Shown piece after piece: positions 25,788 through 34,198 of a stretch of 64,000 nt of DNA. The stretch lies in assembly GCA_023512135.1 (NCBI GenBank), contig JAIMAG010000002.1, positions 1 through 64,000 of the forward strand. The letters run 5' to 3'. Below the pieces are notes generated by a model. That model ran no database searches, was not told where the DNA came from, and saw nothing but the letters and a program-made list of their open reading frames with translations. Position 1 is the first letter of the stretch; the number at the start of each line of letters is the position of its first letter. The DNA is from Terriglobia bacterium (GTDB lineage: Bacteria > Acidobacteriota > Terriglobia > Acidiferrales > UBA7541). The position numbers were made by a program, and so were the translations under genes.

Positions 25788-27151
25788 GCCATCCGCACAC
25801 CAACTCGGCAACGGTTGCGACCGTGACCCCACTGCTGCGTCCGCGAGCACGGATGGTTTGCTGGGCGCTGGTCGCTCTGGGCGTGCTGTCGGTGGCGCTC
25901 GCGCTGGCACGCGGTGAGTCGCAGCGTGTCTGGCAGGTCTACCTGGTCAACTGGCTGTTCTGGTCAGGCCTGGCAGTGACCGGAGTCGTGCTGGCCGCCA
26001 TCTGGCGTGCGACAAACTCCCAGTGGGGAGCGCGGCTGCTCGATGTGGCTCTGGCTACCTTCGGATTTGCCCCCGTAGCCCTGTTGACCTTTCTCCCGCT
26101 GGCTGCTGCGGGCGTGCACATCTTCCCGTGGATGGAGCATCCCGTGCCGCACCGCGCGGGTTGGCTGGAGCCCGGCTTTGTGCTCGCTCGCAACGGATTG
26201 GCATACGCCGCGCTGCTGGTGTTGAGCGGTGTCTATGTGTACTTTCTGCTGCGGCCTGCAGCCGGCGAAGCGGGAGCCGGCCGCTCCCGCTTGCGCGCCT
26301 GGCTGGTGCGTGATTTCGCCGGCCGCGAAGCTGAACACGCCCGCGCTGAGTACATTTTGCGGCGACTGACGCCGCTGTTGCTGGTTGCCTTCTGTCTGGT
26401 TTTCTCGCTGGTGGCGTTTGATCTGGTGATGCCGCTGGACCCGCATTTCTATTCGACTCTGTTCGGTGGATACTTTTTCGTGACCGCGCTTTATGCAGGC
26501 ATCGCCCTGTTGAGCGTGCTGCTGGCGTGGTGGCTAGCCTGCGTGCCCGCACTGCAGGATCGGTTCACCGCCGAAGTGCGGCATTCGCTCGGCAAGCTGA
26601 CCTTCGGCTTCGCCATGCTCTACGGGTTGGTGTTCTGGTCGCAGTATCTGGTTTTCTGGTACGGCAATCTGCCCGAAGAAATTCCGTATGTCATCCTGCG
26701 GCAGAATGCTTTTCCCTGGAAGCCGCTGTCTTATGCCATGTTGTTTCTGGTGCTGCTGGTGCCGTTTGCCGTGCTGATCAGCGCGGAGGTGAAGAAAAAA
26801 CCAAGAGCGATGGCGTTTCTCGGAGTTCTGATTTTGCTAGGCATGTGGCTGGAACGCTATTTGCTGGTGGTGCCTTCGCTGTGGGGCGGCGGCACGCACA
26901 TGCTGGACGCCGCCGGTGGGGCAGGGAATTCTGTTGCCACATCTGCTTCTGAGGCCGTTCCGGCGTTCCATCTGGCCGATGCTGCTCGCGAGGCAGTCGT
27001 GTCCCATCCTCTGCCGCTGCCGCTCGGCTGGGTCGAGATCGGCATCACACTGGCATTTGCCGCGGCATACCTGCTGAGCTACGCCGGCTTCGCTCATCGC
27101 TTCTCAGGCGTGTTCTCCACTTCATCCTCGGTTTCCGAGCTCCGTCCGTGA
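25784..27151 (+). CDS. actF: Alternative complex III membrane subunit ActF
   Basis: The product is 455 residues with about 10 hydrophobic helices, including the family-like segments FDLVMPLDPHFYSTLFGGYFF, GLVFWSQYLVFWYGNLPEE and LGMWLERYLLVVPSLW. ActF is paralogous in shape to ActC but not known to bind quinol in solved structures. It stabilises the complex and may form a proton path. It closes the operon; tRNA-fMet follows 67 bases later with its own promoter. Confidence 0.92.
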   Translation: MSHPHTNSATVATVTPLLRPRARMVCWALVALGVLSVALALARGESQRVWQVYLVNWLFWSGLAVTGVVLAAIWRATNSQWGARLLDVALATFGFAPVALLTFLPLAAAGVHIFPWMEHPVPHRAGWLEPGFVLARNGLAYAALLVLSGVYVYFLLRPAAGEAGAGRSRLRAWLVRDFAGREAEHARAEYILRRLTPLLLVAFCLVFSLVAFDLVMPLDPHFYSTLFGGYFFVTALYAGIALLSVLLAWWLACVPALQDRFTAEVRHSLGKLTFGFAMLYGLVFWSQYLVFWYGNLPEEIPYVILRQNAFPWKPLSYAMLFLVLLVPFAVLISAEVKKKPRAMAFLGVLILLGMWLERYLLVVPSLWGGGTHMLDAAGGAGNSVATSASEAVPAFHLADAAREAVVSHPLPLPLGWVEIGITLAFAAAYLLSYAGFAHRFSGVFSTSSSVSELRP

Positions 27152-27184
27152 GCTTTTGCCGTGTCCCGCTTCGGTTTCTCCAGT

Positions 27185-27213
27185 TTGACGATTCCGGCGC
27201 CATCCGTTACTAT
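27185..27213 (+). promoter_or_regulatory. Promoter of the initiator tRNA gene
   Basis: TTGACG (27185-27190), a 17-base spacer, and TACTAT (27208-27213). The -10 ends only 5 bases before the mature tRNA 5' end at 27219, so the primary transcript must have almost no leader, or the real start lies elsewhere. Confidence 0.75.
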
Positions 27214-27218
27214 GAATT

Positions 27219-27295
<77 letters not shown>

Positions 27296-27296
27296 T

Positions 27297-27332
27297 GGGC
27301 GTTCCATCGTGAAGCGTTGGAACGCCCTTTCC
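27297..27332 (+). terminator. Rho-independent terminator of tRNA-fMet
   Basis: GGGCGTTCCA (27297-27306) pairs perfectly with TGGAACGCCC (27318-27327) around an 11-base loop, followed by TTTCCATTT. It starts one base after the CCA end. Confidence 0.85.
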
Positions 27333-27467
27333 ATTTGTACTGTTCCGGGCATGTGCACCGTGCAGTGATGGCGTCGCCGGGGCTTATGCTTCCAGCCTTC
27401 CACTGAATCCATCGGTCTCATACCGAAGGCAACACGACACCAAGATGCCTGCACGCCGGCTGCGGGC

Positions 27468-29345
27468 TCAATAGGGCGTGCGGATGTGGTCTTTGCCGTG
27501 GCAGCGCAACGAACACGTGCCCTGGCGAAAGCCGGTGCGTCGGTATTCGAGTGCGCCCAGGCTGTTCGGCCCCACGACGCTGAGGTCGAAGTTGATGAGC
27601 ATGGGTGTGCTCGAAGCGTGCGGATCGTGGCAGGTAGAACAAGCCGCATTCTGGTCGCGAATGTGTTTTCGGTGTTCGGGAAAACTCTGGTCTCGGAGCA
27701 CACTGCCTTCGACGTCGTGGCATTTGTTGCATAGAGCATATTCTTCCAGTGCGTAGCTGACCCCTGGTGTGAACTCACCCGGGTACGCGGGGGGAGGTTC
27801 GAGAGCGTTGGCCCGTTCGAGCAGGTGGGGCTGGTTCGAGCCGTGCGGGCCGGTGGGGCCGCTCAGCGTGCCCAGGTTTCGTCCGGTGTCGTTGTTGTGA
27901 CAATCCGTGCAGTAGATGTAGCTGGTGGGCGAAAGCGTGCGACGGGGCAAGGGTGCACCGGCGGGCGTGACCGGTGCGCTGCGCAGGCTCGGGACCTCGC
28001 CGCCCGGGCCGATGGACAGGTTCCGGGGCCGCGTCACCGGATGATAGGAAAGCAACATGTGGAATTCGATCCGTGTGTTGAACGCTTCGGGATTGCCGAG
28101 GTCGTGTTGCCGCAGCGGGTTGCGTCCGTATCCGATACCGCTGCCGGTCGCATCGTTTCGCTGGGGTTTGTTGACGCTGTCCGCATGACATTTGAAGCAG
28201 ATTTCGAACTCGTTCGCGCTCCGGGACAGATGATCTCCGGAGGAAGAATAGCCGCGTACGCCGGTGAGCGAACCGGAGACATTGGGCGGTTGGGCTTCTG
28301 TGGCGGTGGCAGCGTGGGGATTGTGACAATCGGCGCATTCGACGTGCCGCGGTGTGGCGAGGCTGGTCTCGGGCAACGGGTGCCGCGCCGAAGCGGGAGC
28401 TTCCGCAGCGTCGTGCACGGAAGGAGTCACGCTGACGGGATGGGTGTACAGCTTGCTCTGAAATTCTGCGCGTATGTTGCGTGCGGTTGTGGCGACCGAA
28501 CCGTCATGGCAGGTGTAACAGACCTGCTCTTCTGGGAATTTCAACAGTCTTTGCCCGACCTGCGGGGCGTGGGGCCGATGACAACTTTCGCAGCCGTTGT
28601 TGCTGACGCCCAAATAGCCGGTGTGCGCGCCCTGCGCCTCGGTGTAGCGCAGGTTGGCGACCGGATCGGGTGGCGTCCGGTGCGAGGAGTGCAGCCAGCC
28701 CGCCGTCCTGTGGCAGCTCAGGCAAAGCGCAGAAGCCGGATTCGGCTTGACCAAAAATTTGCCCACCGCCGGGTCGCGCCACTCCTCGTGCGGTTCGTGG
28801 CAGGAGGTGCATTGCAATCGACCGCGTGCATCCAGCCGCACTGCGTCACCGGGCGGCGGCATCTGGATTTCCGGGCCGGGCACAGGCACAAACGCATACG
28901 GATGATCGTCAGAAAATCCCTGTCCGGCAGCCAGATTGGCCGCCGATTCGGGCGGCAGGGTGTACCCGCGACCTTGGACAAACTCCAGCATACCGCTGCT
29001 GATCGTTTCGCCGAGCGCAATCGTCCCGTCGTGGCAGCTCAGGCAAAGTTTTGAGGCGTCCTCCGCGGTCATCGGTCCGATGGACGCCGCCAGCGTGCTA
29101 CTCGAATAAACGGGGAACGGCTGCGCGGGGAGCGGGCGATTCCAGAGCCTTTCGGCTGGATTGGCATTGTGCGGCGTATGGCAGAACACACAGGCATCCG
29201 CAGTGTCCACTGCGCGAGTGGGTGCCCGGGACGTGGCGCGAAAATCATGCCGGGAGTTCAGCAGTTGCGACTTTCGATCCGCTGGCTGGGCAGTCGCGAC
29301 CGGTGCCACGAGCAGGAGGAAGACGAAAAGGAAGCGGGCGCGCAT
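27468..29345 (-). CDS. Dodecahaem c-type cytochrome, exported
   Basis: The product is 625 residues from MRARFLFV, one base after the stop of the upstream NHL gene. A signal peptide ends near VATAQ (residue 20). Eleven CXXCH motifs (CVFCH, CLSCH, CTSCH, CLSCH, CESCH, CYTCH, CADCH, CFKCH, CTDCH, CNKCH, CSTCH) and one CX3CH near the C-terminus (CSLRCH, about 611-616) give up to 12 haems. Repeated doublets CxxCHxPH resemble Geobacter-type Doubled_CXXCH cytochromes. It is the last gene of an operon with a barrel and two smaller cytochromes, so it is a candidate surface or barrel-embedded electron carrier. Confidence 0.93.
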   Translation of the reverse strand: MRARFLFVFLLLVAPVATAQPADRKSQLLNSRHDFRATSRAPTRAVDTADACVFCHTPHNANPAERLWNRPLPAQPFPVYSSSTLAASIGPMTAEDASKLCLSCHDGTIALGETISSGMLEFVQGRGYTLPPESAANLAAGQGFSDDHPYAFVPVPGPEIQMPPPGDAVRLDARGRLQCTSCHEPHEEWRDPAVGKFLVKPNPASALCLSCHRTAGWLHSSHRTPPDPVANLRYTEAQGAHTGYLGVSNNGCESCHRPHAPQVGQRLLKFPEEQVCYTCHDGSVATTARNIRAEFQSKLYTHPVSVTPSVHDAAEAPASARHPLPETSLATPRHVECADCHNPHAATATEAQPPNVSGSLTGVRGYSSSGDHLSRSANEFEICFKCHADSVNKPQRNDATGSGIGYGRNPLRQHDLGNPEAFNTRIEFHMLLSYHPVTRPRNLSIGPGGEVPSLRSAPVTPAGAPLPRRTLSPTSYIYCTDCHNNDTGRNLGTLSGPTGPHGSNQPHLLERANALEPPPAYPGEFTPGVSYALEEYALCNKCHDVEGSVLRDQSFPEHRKHIRDQNAACSTCHDPHASSTPMLINFDLSVVGPNSLGALEYRRTGFRQGTCSLRCHGKDHIRTPY

Positions 29346-29346
29346 C

Positions 29347-30414
29347 TCATTCCACTCCACCGACCGACGGCGCGCGTATGCGGAATATTTGCACGCGACG
29401 ATTGAAGCTGTCGGCGACCAGCACCCGTTCATCGTTGGTCGTCGCGATGCCTGCCGGCAGGAAGAATTCTCCCGGGCCGGTACCCGTGTTTCCGAACACA
29501 AGCTGCGGCTCGCCGCGGGCCGAAAAGACGAGCACGCGGTCGTGGCGCGCTTCGACCACATAGACGCGGCCAGCGCGATCGACCGCGACACCTTTCACTT
29601 TGTCCAGGTCGGTCCGGCCGGTGCCGAGCTGGCCGAACGCGCCCAGGAAACGGCCCTGACTATCCAGGTGTTGCACGCGGAAATTCAGCGAATCAGCAAT
29701 CCAGAGAGTTCCATCGCGATCCACGGCGATATGCGTGGGATAGTTGAATTCGGCCGGACCCGTGCCGCGTCGGCCGAAGCGGGCGAGCGGCTCGCCGTGC
29801 AGACTCAGCACGACGATGCGCATGGCCTGCGTGTCCACGACGTAAAGGCGACGGCGCTCGGCATCGATGGCCAGGCCGGTCGGGCGGTGAAACACACTTT
29901 CTTGCCGGTTCAGACCGCCCAGGGTGCGTAGGAATTTCCCTTCGCTGGTGAACACGAAGATTCGCGCCCGGAGCGCATCGGAGACGTAGACGCGGCCTTC
30001 GGCATCGCAGGCTATGGCAATCGGAGCCAGCATGGGTTCGCGGTCGGGCGCATGGAACAGGCTGTAGGACTTGCGCACCGGATCGAACCGATGGACGGCG
30101 CGGAGCCTCGTGTCGGCTACCCAGATGCGGCCCCGGGAGTCCACACAAACGCCGTGCGGCTGGAGCATCGCGGGTCGCTGAGACTCAGCGCCCACCAGCG
30201 TGCGCAGCAGGCGCTTCCACCACGGCGCCTCTCCCATCACATCGCGCGGGGTGCGCAGTTCGGCGACCCATTCGACGGAAACACTCGCGGGACCCGTTGC
30301 CGAATCGGTCTGGGCCAGGAGGGCTGCCGGCAACAGAAACACCAGTGCCATTCGGCAACCGAGCCTCTGGCGCCGGCGATGCTTCGATGTCCGTTGTTTG
30401 CTGTCAGGGCGCAT
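29347..30414 (-). CDS. Exported NHL-repeat beta-propeller protein
   Basis: The product is 355 residues. The ATG overlaps the stop of the barrel gene (TGATG arrangement). The basic N-terminus and hydrophobic stretch MALVFLLPAALLAQ form a signal peptide. Six or so NHL-type blades follow, for example LQPHGVCVDSRGRIWVADT, FHRPTGLAIDAERRRLYVVDT, FNYPTHIAVDRDGTLWIADS, VKGVAVDRAGRVYVVEA and FLPAGIATTNDERVLVADSFNRRV. It has no haem motif. NHL proteins frequently accompany multihaem cytochromes and barrels in metal-reducing bacteria; a docking or assembly role is inferred. It is paralogous to the NHL gene at 33131-34198. Confidence 0.85.
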   Translation of the reverse strand: MRPDSKQRTSKHRRRQRLGCRMALVFLLPAALLAQTDSATGPASVSVEWVAELRTPRDVMGEAPWWKRLLRTLVGAESQRPAMLQPHGVCVDSRGRIWVADTRLRAVHRFDPVRKSYSLFHAPDREPMLAPIAIACDAEGRVYVSDALRARIFVFTSEGKFLRTLGGLNRQESVFHRPTGLAIDAERRRLYVVDTQAMRIVVLSLHGEPLARFGRRGTGPAEFNYPTHIAVDRDGTLWIADSLNFRVQHLDSQGRFLGAFGQLGTGRTDLDKVKGVAVDRAGRVYVVEARHDRVLVFSARGEPQLVFGNTGTGPGEFFLPAGIATTNDERVLVADSFNRRVQIFRIRAPSVGGVE

Positions 30415-32264
30415 CAGAACACTGTGAACTCGCGCATCAGGCGCAGGTGGAAACGACGAATCCGCAGCCCGCTGCTTGCATTCGGCAGAGTGATGGTGGT
30501 TCGATACTGTGCCCAGCCACTTTCCAGGGTGACTTTTGCCAATCGGTAGCGTGCCCACAGTTCGAGAATTTGGAACCGTTGGTCTGAATGCGCAAACAGG
30601 TTGTGCTCGGTACGCCATTGTGCGTTGAAATCGAGCTGTTGCCGCGGGCGCAGCACCCACTGCAGGACGGTGCTGCGGGTGGTGCGCTCGAGCAGCGGTG
30701 AAGCAAGCAGTTGCTCGACAGGCAGCGGCTGCGTCAGGCGCAGTCGCGGCACCACACCGGCAGGAAACAGTGCTCCCGCTCCTTCGCCGAAGGTTCGACC
30801 GGCAGAAAAGGAGAGTCGGCGATGGTGCACCTGGAGACCCAGATGGGTCTGCTCGGTTTCTGTGCGTCCGCTCAGGTTCAGCAGTACAATCTTGGTGTTC
30901 TCGGCCCAGGCTTGCAGGCGAAATGGCTGCAGCCAGTCGCTCTGCGCTTCCAGGCGTAGTCGCCGGTCTTCCGAAAACCCATTCAACTGTTCGACGAGAT
31001 TCAGTTTCCCGTATCGAACCGACCCGGACAGCCGTACCGAACGCAACTGCCCCCAGTTGATCCGGCCTTCGATGTCATTGGAGAACGTGTGGGCCCGGGC
31101 GCCGCGCGTGGTGCGAATCGCTTGCAGCCGTCCGATGTAGCTGGCAGAAAGCTCGATGCCGCGCCAGTGGGTGCGATAGTTCACTCCGCTGAGCGATTCG
31201 GTCAGCGTCTTGCGTACCTCGAGTTCCGTTTCCGGCGGACGGGTGTAAAAGTAGCGCAGGTCCTGGAACAGAGTGAACTGCCGGGTCCACCGGTACTCGA
31301 GCCGGGCACTGACCAGATGGGCTGTGAACGTCGGCGTCCGAAGTAACCCGAACGGCACTTCGACGCGAAAGCGTTCCTGGAGCTCGGTGCGCACGATGTT
31401 GTAGCCCGCGCTTGCACGGAACTGCTCCGTCGGCTGCAAAACCAGGATGACACTGGTGTAGGTTTCGCTGGCAGTCGACACCGCACCGTTCAGAAACCGG
31501 TTCCGGCGCCACTGCGAGCGATGATCGGCGCGGAAGTCGGCTTTCGTATCCCAGAACAACCGGCGCACGCCGCCGCTGAGCACGCGCAGGGTTTCGTGAA
31601 AGTTTGCGGGAAGATCAATGCCGGCAAAGAAGTCGGAGCGAGTTTCATAGTCGTCGAACCCGAATTCCCATTGCCAGCCGCGCCTGTCGTCCCGCAGACT
31701 CACAAAGCGGTGCTCCTGCAGATAATCGCTGTCGGTCAGGCTGGTGGCCAGCCGCACATGATTGCTGGAGCGAAGATAACCCGCCTGGAGATAGGGAAGG
31801 CTGGACTGGCGAACCGTCCATTCCACTCCCAGAATGCTGGAATCGCTATTCTGTCCGAAGACAGTTCCGCTGCTGTCGTAGCTGGTACGATTGTAGAAAA
31901 AACGCAGCGGGAAGGGACGGGACGGAAGCAACGTAGTCGAAATTCCCCAGTTGAACAGTGTGCGTAGATAGCCATTCGCATCCACTTCGTGGGCGCCGTA
32001 GCTGTTGCTGAAATGGGCTGTGAACGGCAGAAACGCGGGGTCGCTGAGAAAGCCGGAGAGGTGGAGGCGATAATCGCCCGCGAGCGCGTGGTAGGAGGAT
32101 CGCGAGGCCGGCGCCGCGCGGGGCGTATTGCGACTCTGCACCAGTTGCAATCCAAGCGCCCCATGCATGCGCCAGCGTTCAGCCGCTGGCTGTTGCGCCG
32201 ACGCGGTCAGAGCACCCGCGCAGAGAATCGCCACTCCACCCACGATGGCTTTTGCAGCGCACAT
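30414..32264 (-). CDS. Outer-membrane beta-barrel protein in multihaem cytochrome operon (porin-cytochrome type)
   Basis: The product is 616 residues from MCAAKAIV; an ATG at 32309 would add 15. The signal peptide ends about TASAQQ. The rest alternates hydrophobic and polar residues with many aromatic and arginine residues (FPLRFFYNRTSYDSSGT; FRASAGYNIVRTELQERFRVEV; FTLFQDLRYFYTRP), as in large barrels. The C-terminus RLMREFTVF ends in Phe, the BAM recognition signature. I count roughly 20 or more possible strands by eye. Gene order resembles porin-cytochrome conduits (MtrB, PioB or OmbB analogues), although no MtrB-specific CXXC is seen near the N-terminus. It probably sheathes one of the neighbouring cytochromes. 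Confidence 0.8.
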   Translation of the reverse strand: MCAAKAIVGGVAILCAGALTASAQQPAAERWRMHGALGLQLVQSRNTPRAAPASRSSYHALAGDYRLHLSGFLSDPAFLPFTAHFSNSYGAHEVDANGYLRTLFNWGISTTLLPSRPFPLRFFYNRTSYDSSGTVFGQNSDSSILGVEWTVRQSSLPYLQAGYLRSSNHVRLATSLTDSDYLQEHRFVSLRDDRRGWQWEFGFDDYETRSDFFAGIDLPANFHETLRVLSGGVRRLFWDTKADFRADHRSQWRRNRFLNGAVSTASETYTSVILVLQPTEQFRASAGYNIVRTELQERFRVEVPFGLLRTPTFTAHLVSARLEYRWTRQFTLFQDLRYFYTRPPETELEVRKTLTESLSGVNYRTHWRGIELSASYIGRLQAIRTTRGARAHTFSNDIEGRINWGQLRSVRLSGSVRYGKLNLVEQLNGFSEDRRLRLEAQSDWLQPFRLQAWAENTKIVLLNLSGRTETEQTHLGLQVHHRRLSFSAGRTFGEGAGALFPAGVVPRLRLTQPLPVEQLLASPLLERTTRSTVLQWVLRPRQQLDFNAQWRTEHNLFAHSDQRFQILELWARYRLAKVTLESGWAQYRTTITLPNASSGLRIRRFHLRLMREFTVF

Positions 32265-32320
32265 CCGTTTTGCTACTCGACTCAACCCGCTCTCCAGCTC
32301 TGGCCCCATGCGCCGTGTGG

Positions 32321-32354
32321 AACGGGGGCACGGCCGGTGGGCCGCGCCCCCGTT
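32321..32354 (-). other. Intercistronic inverted repeat between 4-haem cytochrome and barrel genes
   Basis: AACGGGGGC (32321-32329) and GCCCCCGTT (32346-32354) form a perfect 9-bp stem with a 16-base GC-rich loop. No T-run follows on the minus strand, so it is more likely an mRNA stabiliser, or a partial attenuator setting cytochrome-to-barrel ratio, than a full terminator. Confidence 0.6.
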
Positions 32355-32358
32355 GCCG

Positions 32359-33042
32359 TCAGATATGGCAATAGGTGCAGAACGTGCCCGACGTCTGCGT
32401 CGGGAATGGACGGGCGAAGATGCCCGAGTTCCCGTTGTGTGGGTCGTGGCACGTCGCGCACTGCATCTTGCCGTTGAACAGCGGCACCAGACCGTTGCCG
32501 TCCACCGAGCTGGTACTGGCGGGTACGCGCAGGGCTGCGGCGTTGGCCAGGTTGCTGTCGTAGGTGAAGTTGACCGGATGGGATTTGCTGAGGTCCCGAA
32601 TCCGGGCTGAGCTGGGCATGAAGGTGGTCCCTTCCGGGATGGGCTGGAAGTTCGCTCCGAGGACCGGCTCATAGAACGAATTCACGGCCACCGTACCATC
32701 ATGGCAGCTCAGGCAAAGGTTGCTGACAGTGGTCTGCCCGCCGAGGTCGGTGATGTCGGTGTTCAGGGCATCAAACGAGTCGCTGCTGTAGATTCCATAG
32801 CTGGCGACGCTCGACAGCGTGTGGTTCCACAGCAACGGCCCGGGCCCTTCCGGAGCATCGCCGGGCTTGTGGGCAACGTGGCAGAAGGTGCAGAGCGTGA
32901 AGCTGGCAGCGTTGAACGTGCTGCGCAGGTCGTGACTGGAGTTCACGATGGCAGTTTTCGGGACACGCTGCTGCGCCTGCACTCCGCTGGCTGCCAGACT
33001 CACCGCCAGCACGATGTACAGGAACAAGGTCCACTTGCGCAT
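32359..33042 (-). CDS. Tetrahaem c-type cytochrome, exported
   Basis: The product is 227 residues, starting MRKWTLFLYIVLAVSLAASG with GGAGG 6 bases upstream. Four haem motifs are seen: CTFCHVAHKPG (from residue 51), CLSCHDG, CATCHDPH and CTYCH one residue before the C-terminus. The layout (CxxCHxAH, CLSCHDGTVA, CHDPHNG) closely matches the first segment of the 12-haem protein in the same operon, so the two share an origin. It is likely a periplasmic carrier feeding the barrel complex. Confidence 0.92.
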   Translation of the reverse strand: MRKWTLFLYIVLAVSLAASGVQAQQRVPKTAIVNSSHDLRSTFNAASFTLCTFCHVAHKPGDAPEGPGPLLWNHTLSSVASYGIYSSDSFDALNTDITDLGGQTTVSNLCLSCHDGTVAVNSFYEPVLGANFQPIPEGTTFMPSSARIRDLSKSHPVNFTYDSNLANAAALRVPASTSSVDGNGLVPLFNGKMQCATCHDPHNGNSGIFARPFPTQTSGTFCTYCHI

Positions 33043-33112
33043 CAGAACCTCCGAACGTGAAATGGGAATGCATCGTGTGGGTTGGCTCGGTTTGTGAAGA
33101 CGCACCTCCTTC

Positions 33113-33129
33113 TCTGCTGGGACAGCAGA
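33113..33129 (-). other. Small hairpin downstream of the second NHL gene
   Basis: TCTGCTG and CAGCAGA form a 7-bp stem with a 3-base loop directly after the NHL stop. It lacks a T-run and is probably an intercistronic structure. Confidence 0.4.
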
Positions 33130-33130
33130 T

Positions 33131-34198
33131 TCAATTTCCTCCGAGAAACTGGAAGACCTGCACGCGATGGTTTAACTGGTCGCTGACGTAGATGCGGTCG
33201 CGGCGGTCAATGTAGATGCCCAGGGGCAGGTTGAACATACCGGGTTGCTGTCCGTAACTGCCGACGAACAGCAGCACCTGCCCCTGCTGATTGAAAATCT
33301 GAAAGTTGTTGAAAGCGGCATCCACAACGTAGATGTGTCCTTCGCTGTCAAACGCCACACCTTTCGGCCGCACAAAATCTCCCGGGCGCGTGCCCTGTTT
33401 GCCGAAGCGACGCAACAGAACGAACGTCGGCGAAAAAACCTGCACCGAGCAACTGCCGGTATCGCTGACGGCAAAGGTGCCATCCCGCGCCACCCCGATG
33501 CCCACCGGGTAGTTGAACTCTCCCTCGCCTTCGCCGCGTCGGCCCACGCGGCGCACCAGATTCAGCGTATCCAGATCGAACACGAGCACCTGGTGCAGGT
33601 GGGAGTCCACGACGAAAAGCCGGCGGCGCGGCTCATCCAGCGCCAGGAAAGTCGGGTTGCGCAGCCCGGCCTGCGGTCCGACGGTTGCGAGCAATTGACC
33701 CTCCGGAGAGAACTTCAGCACCATCCGCAACACCGGGTCTGCCACGTAAAAGTTGTCCTGGGCATCCACCGCGATGCCCAGCGGGTTTTTGAAGAACAGG
33801 CCACGATCCCCGCGCAGCCGGAGCACGGTCTGGCGCTGCCGGTCGAGGATAAAGACCGTGGCCACCTGAGCCGCGGCGATCAACACGCGTTCGCGGGAAT
33901 CAGCGGCCACACCGCTCGGACGGAGGAAATATTCCGGCACATTCGGATCCGGTTTGCCCACCAGCCGATCCACCCAGGAGAGTTTCTTGCGCGGTTCGAT
34001 ATCGAAATTGTTGGAAAAGCTCTCCAAGAAGCGGATACGCGGCTTATCGGGCGGCAGCGGCCAGACCAGCGGGGCAGATGCGGTCGGGGTGGCAGATCGT
34101 TTGCTCTGTGCCCAAAGCACCGAAGACAGTCCGAAGCAGGTCATCCATCCCAATCCGAGGACGGTTGCGGCCGCCAGCCCGTGCCGGTACCAACTCAT
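33131..34198 (-). CDS. Exported NHL-repeat beta-propeller protein (second paralogue)
   Basis: The product is 355 residues from MSWYRHGLAAATVLG, with GGAGGG 7 bases upstream and the start overlapping the upstream cytochrome stop (ATGA). The hydrophobic leader ends about VLWAQS. NHL blades include LRPSGVAADSRERVLIAA, FKNPLGIAVDAQDNFYVADP, FNYPVGIGVARDGTFAVSDTG, VRPKGVAFDSEGHIYVVDAAFNNF and FNLPLGIYIDRRDRIYVSDQLNHRVQVF. The insert before the first blade (PPDKPRIRFLESFSNNFDIE) is a frequent header in cytochrome-linked NHL proteins. Same length and organisation as the NHL gene at 29347-30414. Confidence 0.85.
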   Translation of the reverse strand: MSWYRHGLAAATVLGLGWMTCFGLSSVLWAQSKRSATPTASAPLVWPLPPDKPRIRFLESFSNNFDIEPRKKLSWVDRLVGKPDPNVPEYFLRPSGVAADSRERVLIAAAQVATVFILDRQRQTVLRLRGDRGLFFKNPLGIAVDAQDNFYVADPVLRMVLKFSPEGQLLATVGPQAGLRNPTFLALDEPRRRLFVVDSHLHQVLVFDLDTLNLVRRVGRRGEGEGEFNYPVGIGVARDGTFAVSDTGSCSVQVFSPTFVLLRRFGKQGTRPGDFVRPKGVAFDSEGHIYVVDAAFNNFQIFNQQGQVLLFVGSYGQQPGMFNLPLGIYIDRRDRIYVSDQLNHRVQVFQFLGGN

